From Frankiales bacterium (GTDB lineage: Bacteria > Actinomycetota > Actinomycetes > Mycobacteriales > SCTD01): a stretch of 64,000 nt of DNA. Location of the stretch: assembly GCA_025966135.1 (NCBI GenBank), contig JAOPVP010000038.1, positions 1 through 64,000 on the forward strand. Direction: 5' to 3'. Positions within the stretch are counted from its first letter, which is position 1. Each line of letters starts with the position of its first letter. Below are positions 25,645 through 34,577 of this stretch, in pieces. A program made the translations under genes and the position numbers. The notes under the pieces are model-generated. The model had not been told where the DNA came from, did not search any database, and saw nothing but the letters and a program-made list of their open reading frames with translations.

Positions 25645-28600
25645 GTCGCTGCCGCCTCTCCGTGCTCCGGGTCCTCCGCAGCCGCCCGGCGGCGGTACGC
25701 GGCGACGTACTCGAGTAGTTCCGGCCCGCGCGGCCGGCGGCCGGGGCGCACGTCGCAACTCGCGACCTTGCTCTCCTGGATGAGCACGTTCGGCTCGGCG
25801 GTGATGCCGAACAGGTCGTTGACGACGTCGCCTACGACCAGGCCGACGTTCCCCCAGTGGTAAGGCATCCACACCTGGTGCACCACGCGGCCGGCGACCC
25901 GCAGGGGCACCAGGCGGTCGGTCACGAGCACCCGGGCCTCCACCGCTGTACGGCTGGTGATGACATGCGCCCAACCCAGGTGCTCGAGGCCGCGCTCACG
26001 TGCCAGCTCCGGTGAGACCTCGACGGTGAGCGCCGGCTGGAGCTCTGCGAGGTACGGCAGGTGTCGGCTCATGCCGCCGGCGGTGTGGTGCTCGGTGAGC
26101 CGGGCCGTCGTCAGGATGTAGGGAAAGACCCGCGACTGCACTGGGTTCAGCGGATTGTCCGGCCGCGCGTAGTCCTTGCGGGTCGGCGAGGCCTGCTGCC
26201 CGTACAGGAGGTTGCGCACCGGCGACTCGCGCGGCTCGTAGTGCGTCGGGAGCGGCCCGTCCACCAGTCCGCTCGGGGCGAACAGCCAGCCCTTGCCGTC
26301 GGCCTGCATCACGAACGGGTCGTCGCCACGGAGCGCTGCGGGACCGACGGCATCCCCGGGCGGCACGTAGTCCGGCGGCTTGCTCCTTTCGAAGTCAGGA
26401 ACGTCCTCGCCGACCCACTCGGCGCGGGAGGCGTCCCACCACACGCAAGCCTTGCGCTCGCTCCACGGCCGACCCTCCGGGTCCGCCGATGCGCGGTTGT
26501 AGAGGATGCGCCGGTTGTACGGCCAGACCCAGCCCCACTCGTGCGCGTAGAGGTCCTGGTCCAACCGCGAGGTGCGGCGTGCCGCGTGGTTCAGCCCACC
26601 CGCGAAGACCCCGCTGTAGATCCAGCATCCGCAGGAGGTCGACCCGTCGGCCTTCAGCTCGAGGTAGCCGTCCACCAGCCGCCCGGTCGTCAGGTCGTGG
26701 CCGCTCACCCGGCGCAGCACGTCCTCGGCGGACGGCTCGCCGCCGGGCGCGTCGTAGTCCCACGCGAGGTCCAGCAGCGGGCGGTCCCGCTCGTCCGTCG
26801 ACGCGGCGAGCCGCTCCCGCAGCCGGCGGCCGAGGTGGTACATGAACCACAGGTCCGACCGCTGGTCGCCCTTCGGCTCGACCGCCCGCTCGCGCCACTG
26901 CAGCATCCGCTGGGTGTTGGTGAAGGTCCCCTCCTTCTCCACGTGCGAGGCAGCCGGGAAGAAGAAGACCTCTGTGCGGCAGTTCTCGGGGGTGATCTCT
27001 CCGGTCTCGATCTCCGGCCCGTCCTTCCAGAAGCTGGCGCTCTCGATCATCACGAGGTCGCGCACGACCAACCAGTCCAGGTTGGCCAGGCCGAGGCGCT
27101 GCACCCGTCCGTTCACCGACCCGACAGCCGGGTTCTGACCAAGCAGGAAGTAGCCGAAGACCTTGCCATCGACCATGTCCATCGCGGTGCGGTACGTGCC
27201 GTGGTCGCCGTCGATCCGCGGGAGGTAGTCGAAGCAGTAGTCGTTGTCGGCCGTCGCGGCGTCGCCCCAGTACTCCTTCAGCAGCGAGACCAGGTAGGCG
27301 TCTGCGTTGCGCCAGAACCCCTTCTGCTTGTCGGCACGCACGCTCTCGACGTACGACGTCAGGTCGGTGTGCGTCCGGGCCGACGGCATCGGCAGGTAGC
27401 CGGGCAGCAGGTTGTACAGGGTGGGGATGTCCGTCGAGCCCTGGATGCTGGCGTGGCCGCGCATCGCCATGATGCCACCGCCGGGCCGACCGATCTGCCC
27501 CAGCAGCAGCTGCAGGATCGACGCCGCCCGGATGTTCTGGGCACCAGTGGTGTGCTGCGTCCAGCCGACGGCGTAGACGACTGCGCTGGTGCGCTCCCGC
27601 CCGGAGTTGCGGGTCCACGCCTCGCACACTCGCGCGAACTGTGCCCGGGGGACGCCGCACACCTGCTCCACCATCTCCGGCGTGTAGCGCGCGAAATGCC
27701 GCTTGAGCACCTGGTACACGCACCGTGGGTCCTGCAGAGTGGGGTCGGCGGCGATGTCACCGGTCACCCCCTCCAGCCGCGGGCCGCCCGACCCGAGCTG
27801 GTGGCCGATGCCGGTCTCCTTGGCCTCCCCCGCATCGAACCCGCCGAGGTGCTGGGCCGGGTCGGCACTGCGGTACCGCCAGCTCCTCGGGTCGTAGCTC
27901 GCCGACTCGGGCTCGTAGCCGCTGAACAGCCCGTCGAGGTCTTCGGTGTCCTGGTACTCGTCGGTGAGCAGGAAGGACGCGTTCGTGTAAGCCACGACGT
28001 ACTCGCGGAAGTCGAGCTCGTTGTCGAGGACGTGCTTGATGACGCCGCCCAGGAAGGCGATGTCGCTGCCTGCCCGGATCGCCACGTGAACGTCCGCCAG
28101 CGCACTGGTGCGGGTGAACCGCGGATCGATGTGGATGACCGTGGCCCCACGGGCCTTCGCCTCCAGCACCCACTGAAAGCCCACCGGGTGCGCCTCGGCC
28201 ATGTTCGAACCCATGATCACGATGCAGTCCGAGTTGGCGAGGTCCTGCTGGAAGTCAGTCGCCCCGCCGCGACCGAACGAAGCCCCCAGACCGGGGACGG
28301 TGGCGCTGTGTCATATCCGGGCCTGGTTCTCGATCTGCACGGCGCCGAGCGCGGTGAAGAGCTTCTTGATGAGGTAGTTCTCCTCGTTGTCCAGCGTGGC
28401 CCCGCCAAGGCTCGCGATCCCCATCGTCCGGCGCAGCCGGTGACCGTGGTCGTCGTGCTCCTGCCAGCCCTTGGCCCGTGCGTCGAGGACCCGGTCGGTG
28501 ACCATGTCCATCGCGGCGTCGAGGTCGAGCCGCGTCCAGCTGGTCGCGTACGGCGCGCGGTACAGCACGTGCTGCTCGCGCTGAGGCCCGGTCACGAGCT

Positions 28601-28880
28601 GCTTGCTCGCGGACCCCTTCGGGCAGAGCCGGCCGCGGGAGATCGGGCTGTCCGGGTCGCCCTCGATCTGCACGACCTGGTCGTCCTTGACGTACACGTT
28701 CTGCCCGCAGCCCACCGCGCAGTACGGGCACACCGAGCGGGCAACCCGGTCGGCGGTCGCAGTGCGAGCCACCAACTGCTCGGTGCCCTTGGACTCGGCG
28801 GACTTGCCACGGCCGAGGGGGTCGGTGCCCGTGAGCTGGCGGTACACCGGCCAGGCATCCAACCAGGTCCACCTGCTCAT
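25641..28880 (-). CDS. fdhA: Selenocysteine-containing formate dehydrogenase alpha (molybdopterin) subunit
   Basis: 1079 residues from ATG 28880 (GGGGAGCG just upstream), read through one in-frame TGA at 28313-28311 (residue 190). Before it the frame gives the N-terminal cluster CPYCAVGCGQNVYV...RLCPKG and IENQARI; after it HSATVPGLGASFGRGGATDF and MGSNMAEAHPVGF. This is exactly the layout of NQARV-Sec-HGPTV in E. coli FdnG, so TGA encodes selenocysteine, a Mo/W ligand that oxidises formate to CO2. Later molybdopterin regions (IHIDPRFTRTSALADVH, WTQHTTGAQNIRAASILQLLLG) are intact. There is no twin-arginine signal, unlike FdnG. No selA, selB, selC or selD gene is in the window. Confidence 0.93.
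28284..28313 (-). promoter_or_regulatory. UGA selenocysteine codon with SECIS-like hairpin
   Basis: The TGA (28313-28311) is followed 14 bases later by CCCC-GGTCT-GGGG (28296-28284 on the minus strand). The apical loop GGUCU on a GC stem is the same loop seen in the E. coli fdhF SECIS, where it contacts SelB, and lies at similar distance from the UGA. The lower stem was not resolved by eye. Confidence 0.75.
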
Positions 28881-29066
28881 GGCGCTCCCCTTCCGAGGCA
28901 TGACGCAGCCGGGTCATGCGGCGCTCCACCGGGGTATAGCCACGGGTCTGTGGCCCAAACGCAGCCGCGCTACCGAATGACAGAGCTGCGCGAGCCGTAC
29001 GGCGACGACCTCACCTCCGGGACGCCCTCCGTCAGGCGACCCGTCCTGGCGGGCGCTTCGTGCCGG

Positions 29067-30080
29067 TCACGCGGATGCGCCCGCGATCGTTGCGGTCCGA
29101 CCGGCGAAATCATCGACCGTGGCCAGGCTGAAGACCCCGTGATCGCTGCCCAGTCCCTGCACGACCTGCGCTGCGGTTGCGGTACCCAGGACAGCGGCTT
29201 CCCGCTCCGACCTACCGAGCAACCTGCCCACCAGGAAACCCGCCGAGAAGGCGTCGCCGCACCCCGAGGTGTCCACCACGTCGGCGGCGAACGCCGGCAC
29301 CCTGGTCGTTCCGTCAGCGGACACCACGACCGCTCCGTCGGCGCCGCACGTGATGGCGACACAGCCCACGCCGACCGCGAGCAACGCACGACCGGCCGCC
29401 TCGATGTCGGCCTCCCCCGTCAGCCCCAGGGCCTGGTCGCGGTTGGGTAAGAGGTAGTCGATGTGCTGCCAGGCCGGCGAGATCCAGTCGAACATCCCGG
29501 GATCTCCGGGGGCAAGCATGTCCACCGACGTGGTCAGCCCCAGCTCGCGGGCCCGCTCGAGGACGACGGCAGCGTCGGGGCCGCCCAGGAACTCCGGTCC
29601 ACCGAGGTGCAGATGGTCCACCTCAGCGACCACTCCCCAGGGAACGTCGGCGGCGGTGTACGTGCCGTTCGCGCCGATGACGTGGAACGCGGGCCGGTCG
29701 CCGTTGGGATGGATCGGCAGCACACTGGCGGACGTGGCAGCATCGGGCCGCACGAGCAGGTGAGTCGGGTCGACGCCGGCCGTGCGAAGGAGCGACAGCA
29801 GCATGGTGCCGGCTGGGTCGTCGCCCAGGGCACCGGCGCTGCTGACGCGGGCACCGAGCTTGGCGAGCGTGACAGCAGTGCCTCCGGCAGTACCGGCGGC
29901 ACTGAACCGGATGTGGTCTACGAGCTGGGCGTCCTGTCCCCTTGGCAAGGACTCGACGGCATGGACGAGGACGTCCAAGACGTGCACGCCCATGGCTAGG
30001 ATCTTCAGGTCCGCTGGCACGACCGCACTGCCGCCTGTCAGTGCTTCGCTCGACGTCGGTTTTGTCGCCGCATCTGCCAT
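29067..30080 (-). CDS. PfkB-family carbohydrate kinase
   Basis: 337 residues from ATG 30080. Family signatures: N-terminal DHIRFSAAGTAGGTAVTLAKLGARVSSAGALGDD and the C-terminal catalytic loop VVDTSGCGDAFSAGFL, with Asp as base; the usual GAGD is GCGD here. Phosphorylates a sugar or sugar-like alcohol in the cytoplasm. It is divergent from a class II aldolase gene across a strong inverted repeat, suggesting a kinase-then-aldolase route (sugar phosphorylation followed by cleavage). The substrate cannot be stated. Confidence 0.9.
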   Translation of the reverse strand: MADAATKPTSSEALTGGSAVVPADLKILAMGVHVLDVLVHAVESLPRGQDAQLVDHIRFSAAGTAGGTAVTLAKLGARVSSAGALGDDPAGTMLLSLLRTAGVDPTHLLVRPDAATSASVLPIHPNGDRPAFHVIGANGTYTAADVPWGVVAEVDHLHLGGPEFLGGPDAAVVLERARELGLTTSVDMLAPGDPGMFDWISPAWQHIDYLLPNRDQALGLTGEADIEAAGRALLAVGVGCVAITCGADGAVVVSADGTTRVPAFAADVVDTSGCGDAFSAGFLVGRLLGRSEREAAVLGTATAAQVVQGLGSDHGVFSLATVDDFAGRTATIAGASA

Positions 30081-30092
30081 GTGCCCGACCGT

Positions 30093-30123
30093 ACTACATG
30101 AACGCAAATCGTGTTCATGTAGT
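30093..30123. promoter_or_regulatory. Operator 1: 11-bp perfect inverted repeat in the kinase/aldolase divergon
   Basis: ACTACATGAAC (30093-30103), a nine-base spacer, and its exact reverse complement (30113-30123). It lies 13 bases from the kinase start and inside the upstream region of the aldolase, so a bound repressor could block both promoters. The core TGAAC-N9-GTTCA recurs at 31697-31715. Confidence 0.75.
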
Positions 30124-30173
30124 GTCCATTGCATGAGCACTTCGAGCGCAGCTGCGACCCGCGGGCGCCACTG

Positions 30174-30827
30174 ATGCTCGAGCCGCTACGGGAGGCCGTC
30201 GCGGCAGCCTGTCGCCGCCTGGCCGTTGACCGGCTGGTGATAGGCACAGCCGGAAACCTGTCTGCCCGCAGCGGCGACCACGTCGTCATCACGCCTACCG
30301 GGCTCACGCTGGCGGCAGCCGCGCCGGAGGACCTGACCGTGATCGACCTCGAGGGGCGAGTGGTCGAAGGTCGTTACGCCCCCACCTCCGAGGTGCAGCT
30401 GCACCTGGCCATCTACACCGCTCACGCTGCCGGTGCGGTCGCGCATGCGCACCCGCTGGACTCGACAGCCGTTGCCTGCACCGTCGCTGAGCTGCCTGCC
30501 TGGCACTACACGACAGCAGCGCTCGGTGGGCCGGTGAGAGTAGCGCCGTACGCGACATTCGGTAGCCGAGAGCTCGCGGACGGAGTGCTCACCGCGCTGG
30601 AAGGCCGGACTGCGGCGCTGATGGCTCACCACGGCAGCGTGGCCTATGGCGACACGGTCGACCAGGCGTGCGACCGGATCGAGCATGTGGAGTGGCTCGC
30701 GGGGCTGCACACCCGGATCACCCAGCTCGGCGGGGGACGTCCACTTAGCCCGTCGGAGCTCGAGGACGTCGTCACGGCCGCCATCCAGCGCAGCTACGGC
30801 GCGCCACGAGCGTTGGCTGAGGACTGA
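30174..30827 (+). CDS. Class II aldolase/adducin-family protein (fuculose-phosphate aldolase-like)
   Basis: 217 residues from ATG 30174. Seen: IGTAGNLSAR (phosphate loop), APTSEVQLHLAIYTAH with the catalytic Glu, VAHAHPLDS with two zinc His, and LMAHHGSVAYG with the third His. Enzymes of this family split 1-phosphorylated sugars to DHAP plus an aldehyde. A 13-codon reading frame (ATG 30133 to TGA 30174) ends in TGATG overlapping this start, so a leader peptide with coupled translation is possible; a TTG at 30129 would give a longer protein but lacks a ribosome site. Confidence 0.88.
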   Translation: MLEPLREAVAAACRRLAVDRLVIGTAGNLSARSGDHVVITPTGLTLAAAAPEDLTVIDLEGRVVEGRYAPTSEVQLHLAIYTAHAAGAVAHAHPLDSTAVACTVAELPAWHYTTAALGGPVRVAPYATFGSRELADGVLTALEGRTAALMAHHGSVAYGDTVDQACDRIEHVEWLAGLHTRITQLGGGRPLSPSELEDVVTAAIQRSYGAPRALAED

Positions 30828-30834
30828 GTCGCCG

Positions 30835-31494
30835 GTGAGCCCCGCAGCAGCCGACCCGCGGGTCCGACGTCAGCCTCAGCAGGCGCGCAGCCGTCTGCGC
30901 GTGGGGAGGATCCTCGACGCCGCTGAGGACCTGCTCGTCTCGCAGGGGTACGACGCGCTCACGATTCGCCAGCTGGCCGCAAGCGCCGGCGTCCCGACAG
31001 GCACGATCTACCAGTTCTTCCCCGACAAGCAGGCCATCGTGGACGTCCTGGCCGAGCGGTACCTGACACTGTTCTCCGACACCATGGCCGCGCTGGAAGT
31101 ACGGGAGCCCTTTGGCTCGCCCGAGGAGCTGGTCGAGGTGCTGGTGGACACCTTTGCCGACCTCTACCGGCGCCACCCCGGCTATCGAGCGCTGTGGCTC
31201 GGCCGACACCTGAGCCCGGAACTGCTCCGCGCCGACGAGCAGAACAACGACGATCTCGCCGAAGGTCTTTGGCGTCTGCTGCTTGCCCACGGCTTCGCCG
31301 GCGAGGGCGACCGCGACCTGCAGATCGGTTGCCGTGTCGCGGTTCTCATCGCGGACGCCCTGCTCCGGGCCGCGTTCCGGGCCTCCCCGGACGGTGACCC
31401 TGACGTGATCGCGCACGCCAAGCTGGTGGAGAACAGCTACGTCGCCAACTTGCTCCATCGCCAGAACGGTGCCGTCGGAGGGCGCACGCAGTAG
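30835..31494 (+). CDS. TetR-family transcriptional regulator
   Basis: 219 residues from GTG 30835, eight bases after the aldolase stop. N-terminal helix-turn-helix: RILDAAEDLLVSQGYDALTIRQLAASAGVPTGTIYQFFPDKQ (residues about 24-65), the TetR signature. The C-terminal part is all-helical, with RRHPGYRALWLGRHLSPEL. Being last in the aldolase transcript and flanked by two matching inverted repeats, it is the best candidate to bind them and to sense an intermediate of this pathway. Confidence 0.92.
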   Translation: MSPAAADPRVRRQPQQARSRLRVGRILDAAEDLLVSQGYDALTIRQLAASAGVPTGTIYQFFPDKQAIVDVLAERYLTLFSDTMAALEVREPFGSPEELVEVLVDTFADLYRRHPGYRALWLGRHLSPELLRADEQNNDDLAEGLWRLLLAHGFAGEGDRDLQIGCRVAVLIADALLRAAFRASPDGDPDVIAHAKLVENSYVANLLHRQNGAVGGRTQ

Positions 31495-31694
31495 GGCTTG
31501 GACGACGGGTCCAGACCTGACGGTTACCGACATGAGCCCCTCTCGCCCAGGCGCGTGAGCGGCCGCTGATCCCCCGCTGCTCACCGCCGTACTGCTTGTT
31601 CCGCTCGGCGAACCGCTGCGCGTGGGTGGAACGCGCTCCTGTCCCCAACCCTGGGTTGTCGAAGTCCCGTGCAGCAGGACTCTCGAAAGGGTTA

Positions 31695-31718
31695 GGTGAA
31701 CCCGACATGGGTTCATGT
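31695..31718. promoter_or_regulatory. Operator 2: TGAAC-N9-GTTCA before the flavoenzyme gene
   Basis: GTGAACCC (31696-31703), five bases, GGGTTCAT (31709-31716), ending 16 bases before the GTG of the flavoenzyme gene. The arms TGAACCC/GGGTTCA are exact. Spacing between TGAAC and GTTCA is nine bases, identical to operator 1, and both continue as GTTCATGT on the right. The rest of 31495-31694 shows no gene. Confidence 0.65.
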
Positions 31719-31731
31719 TAGGTTGGGCGAC

Positions 31732-33126
31732 GTGGCAACTCCCCCTTCGACTCCCCCCGATCACACCTTCGACGTTGCCGTTGTTGGCGCTGGGATCGCT
31801 GGGCTCGTGGCAGCCCGGCAGCTAGCTGCTCTCGGACTGGACGTCGTTGTCCTCGAGGCCCACGAGTCGGTCGGCGGAAGGACCCGCAGCGCCCAGGTCG
31901 CAGGCGTCACCGTGGACCTCGGCGGCACCTTTGTCGGTCCGACCCAGGACCGAGTCATCGCGCTCGCGGCCGCCCTCGGCTGCCGGACACATCCAACCTG
32001 GGTACAGGGCAAGAGCGTGGTTCGCTGGCACGGCTCGCGACGCCGTTACTCCGGGACCATCCCTCGCGTCCCGGTCACGACGCTGCTCAACACCGAACGG
32101 GTCCGGCTGCTGTTCGACCGTGCCGCGAACAGGCTCGGCGCAGACGGCATGGGCAGGTCAGAGCAGGACGAGATCAGCCTCGGCACGTGGCTGACGAGGG
32201 TCCGTGCAGGCCAGGGCGCGACGGCACTGCTCGCGGCCGTCGCCAGGACGACCTGGGGCTGCGAACCCGACGAGGTGTCCCTTCTGCATGCCCTGCGATA
32301 TGTCAAGGGGTGTGGCGGCATCAACCGGATGCTCGACACCGAGGGGGGTGCGCAGCAGGACCACTTCGCAGCCGGTGCCCAGGAGATGAGCCTGCGGATG
32401 GCCGCGGAGCTGAACGTCTACACCGCCTGCCCGGTCAGGTCTGTCAGGCATACCGCGGGCGAGGACGTCGTCCTCGAGACCCCGCACGGCGACCTGGTGG
32501 CCCGGGCCGTCGTCGTCGCTGTGCCTCCGGCCATGCGAAACAGGATCGTCTTCGATCCGCCGCTGCCGTCCGGCTATCAGGCACTGTCGCAGCGCTGGCC
32601 CCAGGGCGCACTCACCAAGGCCTACGCCGTGTACGAGAAGCCGTTCTGGCGCGATGACAACCTGAGCGGACAGACGCTGAGCGACGACGGTCCTGTTTTC
32701 ATCACGCTCGACGCCAGCCCCGAAGACGCGAGCCGGGGGGCGCTGCTCGGCTTCATCGGAGGCGACTACGCCCGGCGCTTCGACGCTCTCCCTCAAGCCG
32801 AACGGCGGCTGCAGGTCCTCCAGTGCTTCGCCGAACTGTTCGGCCCGGCCGCGCTGCAACCGCTGGGCTACATCGACCAGAGATGGGCGTCCGAGCCGTG
32901 GATCGGCGGCGGGCCGACCGCGCATCCCGGCCCCGGGGCACTGACCGGCTACGGACGTTGGATGGCCGAGCCCGTCGGTCGCATCCACTGGGCGGGCACA
33001 GAGACCGCCGACGTCTGGTCCGGTTTCATGGACGGCGCAGTGCGTTCCGGCGAACGCGCCGCGACCGAGGTCGCGGCGCACCTGGCCGTGCGGACAACCG
33101 ACGACGAAATGGCGGCAAACGCGTGA
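31732..33126 (+). CDS. Flavin monoamine oxidase-like FAD oxidoreductase
   Basis: 464 residues from GTG 31732. FAD-binding GAGIAGLVAARQLAALG (from about residue 19), EAHESVGGRTRS, a second dinucleotide-contacting VDLGGTFVGPTQDR, and the C-terminal GRIHWAGTETADVWSGFMDGAVRSGERAA that closes the FAD site in MAO and putrescine oxidases. Oxidises an amine to an imine/aldehyde with O2 to H2O2, or acts on a related substrate. No signal peptide, so cytoplasmic. It overlaps the next gene by GTGA. Confidence 0.92.
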   Translation: MATPPSTPPDHTFDVAVVGAGIAGLVAARQLAALGLDVVVLEAHESVGGRTRSAQVAGVTVDLGGTFVGPTQDRVIALAAALGCRTHPTWVQGKSVVRWHGSRRRYSGTIPRVPVTTLLNTERVRLLFDRAANRLGADGMGRSEQDEISLGTWLTRVRAGQGATALLAAVARTTWGCEPDEVSLLHALRYVKGCGGINRMLDTEGGAQQDHFAAGAQEMSLRMAAELNVYTACPVRSVRHTAGEDVVLETPHGDLVARAVVVAVPPAMRNRIVFDPPLPSGYQALSQRWPQGALTKAYAVYEKPFWRDDNLSGQTLSDDGPVFITLDASPEDASRGALLGFIGGDYARRFDALPQAERRLQVLQCFAELFGPAALQPLGYIDQRWASEPWIGGGPTAHPGPGALTGYGRWMAEPVGRIHWAGTETADVWSGFMDGAVRSGERAATEVAAHLAVRTTDDEMAANA

Positions 33127-33551
33127 CCTGGTCGACGGAATCCACCTGCGAGACGACCGCGACGGCACAGGCCGTCTGGGACCGCTGGACAACGGCGTCG
33201 AGTTGGTCCGAGGACGACGCGAGCTGCCAATGGGCAACGCTCGAGGAACCCCTGAAGGTGGGGTCGAAGGGCAAGGTCAGGACAACCGGGCCGGCCCAGA
33301 ACTTCACGTTCACCGAGGTCGTCCCGCTGAAGAAGATGACCTTCACGATCAGCCTCCCCCTGGCCGTGCTGGCCTTCCCGCACACCTTGGGCGCGGGCAG
33401 CTCTCCGAGCACCGTCCGCGTCACGCACGGGATCGTCATCACCGGTCCGCTCGCCCCGGTCTTCGGGTTCCTGGTCGGTCGCAAGCTCGCCCGGGAGCTG
33501 CCTCGGGTCGTTCGGTTGGTGACGGAGCACGCCGTCCTGGCTGAGGCCTAG
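33123..33551 (+). CDS. SRPBCC-family (polyketide cyclase/START-like) protein
   Basis: 142 residues from GTG 33123, overlapping the flavoenzyme stop. The fold is suggested by the start (STCETTATAQAVWDRWTTASSW), a typical SRPBCC beta-helix opening, by PLKVGSKGKVRTTGPAQNFTFTEV, and by the C-terminal amphipathic helix LARELPRVVRLVTEHA. Binds a hydrophobic ligand in a large cavity; the role here is unknown, though tight coupling suggests it serves the flavoenzyme. Confidence 0.82.
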   Translation: MTWSTESTCETTATAQAVWDRWTTASSWSEDDASCQWATLEEPLKVGSKGKVRTTGPAQNFTFTEVVPLKKMTFTISLPLAVLAFPHTLGAGSSPSTVRVTHGIVITGPLAPVFGFLVGRKLARELPRVVRLVTEHAVLAEA

Positions 33552-33717
33552 GACCACAGCTGGCCACCGAGTGTCATCTGGCGCCATCAAGCCCAGGGCT
33601 GACTGCACCGACGATCTGAACACCGGTCTGGCTCAACAGCTGAGCGCAACCGAACGTGGCCTCTGGATGGGTTGACCGTTGCGAACGCTCCGCAAGCCCA
33701 CGATGCGTGTGGGTGAC

Positions 33718-34470
33718 TCACCGCCCGGCGGCGAAGGTGTGCCAGGCTGCCGGCTGCCTGCTCGCGACCGCGGCTCCGACGGCCACCACGGCGACCACCG
33801 CGACCACCGCACCTAGAGCAGCCGGGACGCTGACACGCAGGACCAGCAGCGCACCGCCTACTGCGCCGAGCAGCATGGCGCCTACGGACAAGCCGCGGCG
33901 CAGCGCCACGCGCAGGTTCCGGTTACGGAGGTCGGCTGCGACACCGGTCAGCGTCATCGTGAGCACTGTGGTGGTGAGGTCGGGCACCGCGAGGCGGCGT
34001 ACGGCGGCGTTCTGCAGACCGAGCGCGACCGCGGCCAGTGCGACGACGCAGTCCCGCGGGACCGTGCCCAAGTCGTCTCCGACTACGACGGTGATGACCA
34101 GCGCCGCCACGAGGAACAGCACTTCCGCAGTGGCGACGTTGCGGGCCAGGCGACCACGATGGGCGCCGAAGCGGCTGTTGGCCGCGCCGCCCAGAGCGGC
34201 GCCAACCAGGAACCCGACCAGGGCGACGAGCGAGGCGTCGAGCACGAATCCCGGTGCGCCGGCGAGGGCGAAGCCGGTGAAGGCGATATTGCCCGTCATG
34301 TTCGCCACGAACACCCGTCCCAGGCGCAGGATGCTGACCGCGTCAACGATGCCGGTCGCGACGGTGAGCCCGAGCAGGAGCGCCGGAAGGGGGCCGTGAG
34401 CTGGGTCGGCGAAGTAGTCAGCTGTCCAGCTGACGCGGACGGTGTTCCTCTCACCTGGTCTGCTGGTCAT
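33718..34470 (-). CDS. DUF1275 (YoaK-like) multi-pass membrane protein
   Basis: 250 residues from ATG 34470, with GGGAGGT four bases upstream. About six helices; family marks are LTVATGIVDAVSILRLGRVFVANMTGNIAF near the start and LGLQNAAVRRLAVPDLTTTVLTMTLTG in the middle. No function is established for the family, though an SLC26/STAS-like transport role has been proposed for related folds. Monocistronic by position. Confidence 0.88.
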   Translation of the reverse strand: MTSRPGERNTVRVSWTADYFADPAHGPLPALLLGLTVATGIVDAVSILRLGRVFVANMTGNIAFTGFALAGAPGFVLDASLVALVGFLVGAALGGAANSRFGAHRGRLARNVATAEVLFLVAALVITVVVGDDLGTVPRDCVVALAAVALGLQNAAVRRLAVPDLTTTVLTMTLTGVAADLRNRNLRVALRRGLSVGAMLLGAVGGALLVLRVSVPAALGAVVAVVAVVAVGAAVASRQPAAWHTFAAGR

Positions 34471-34577
34471 GCGACCTCCCATCGGTGGTGCGAGGTCAGC
34501 ATGACAGCGGGGGCACAGAAGCTAAAGGCTCCAGCGAAGCCATCGTCGAGCTGGTCGCCAGTCGGAGCCTTGGATGC

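Noticed and set aside
28311..28313. TGA splitting the formate dehydrogenase into two genes or marking a pseudogene
   Set aside because: The frame is unchanged on both sides, the flanking residues match the selenocysteine site of formate dehydrogenases, and a GGUCU-loop hairpin follows.
26061..29450. Very long plus-strand open frame (1129 codons) opposite the formate dehydrogenase
   Set aside because: High-GC antisense shadow: no ribosome site, no recognisable domain, and the opposite strand encodes a complete molybdoenzyme.
31346..31708. Minus-strand small protein overlapping the TetR 3' end and operator 2
   Set aside because: Overlaps a solid TetR gene by about 150 bases, with a low-complexity Arg-rich tail and no ribosome site.
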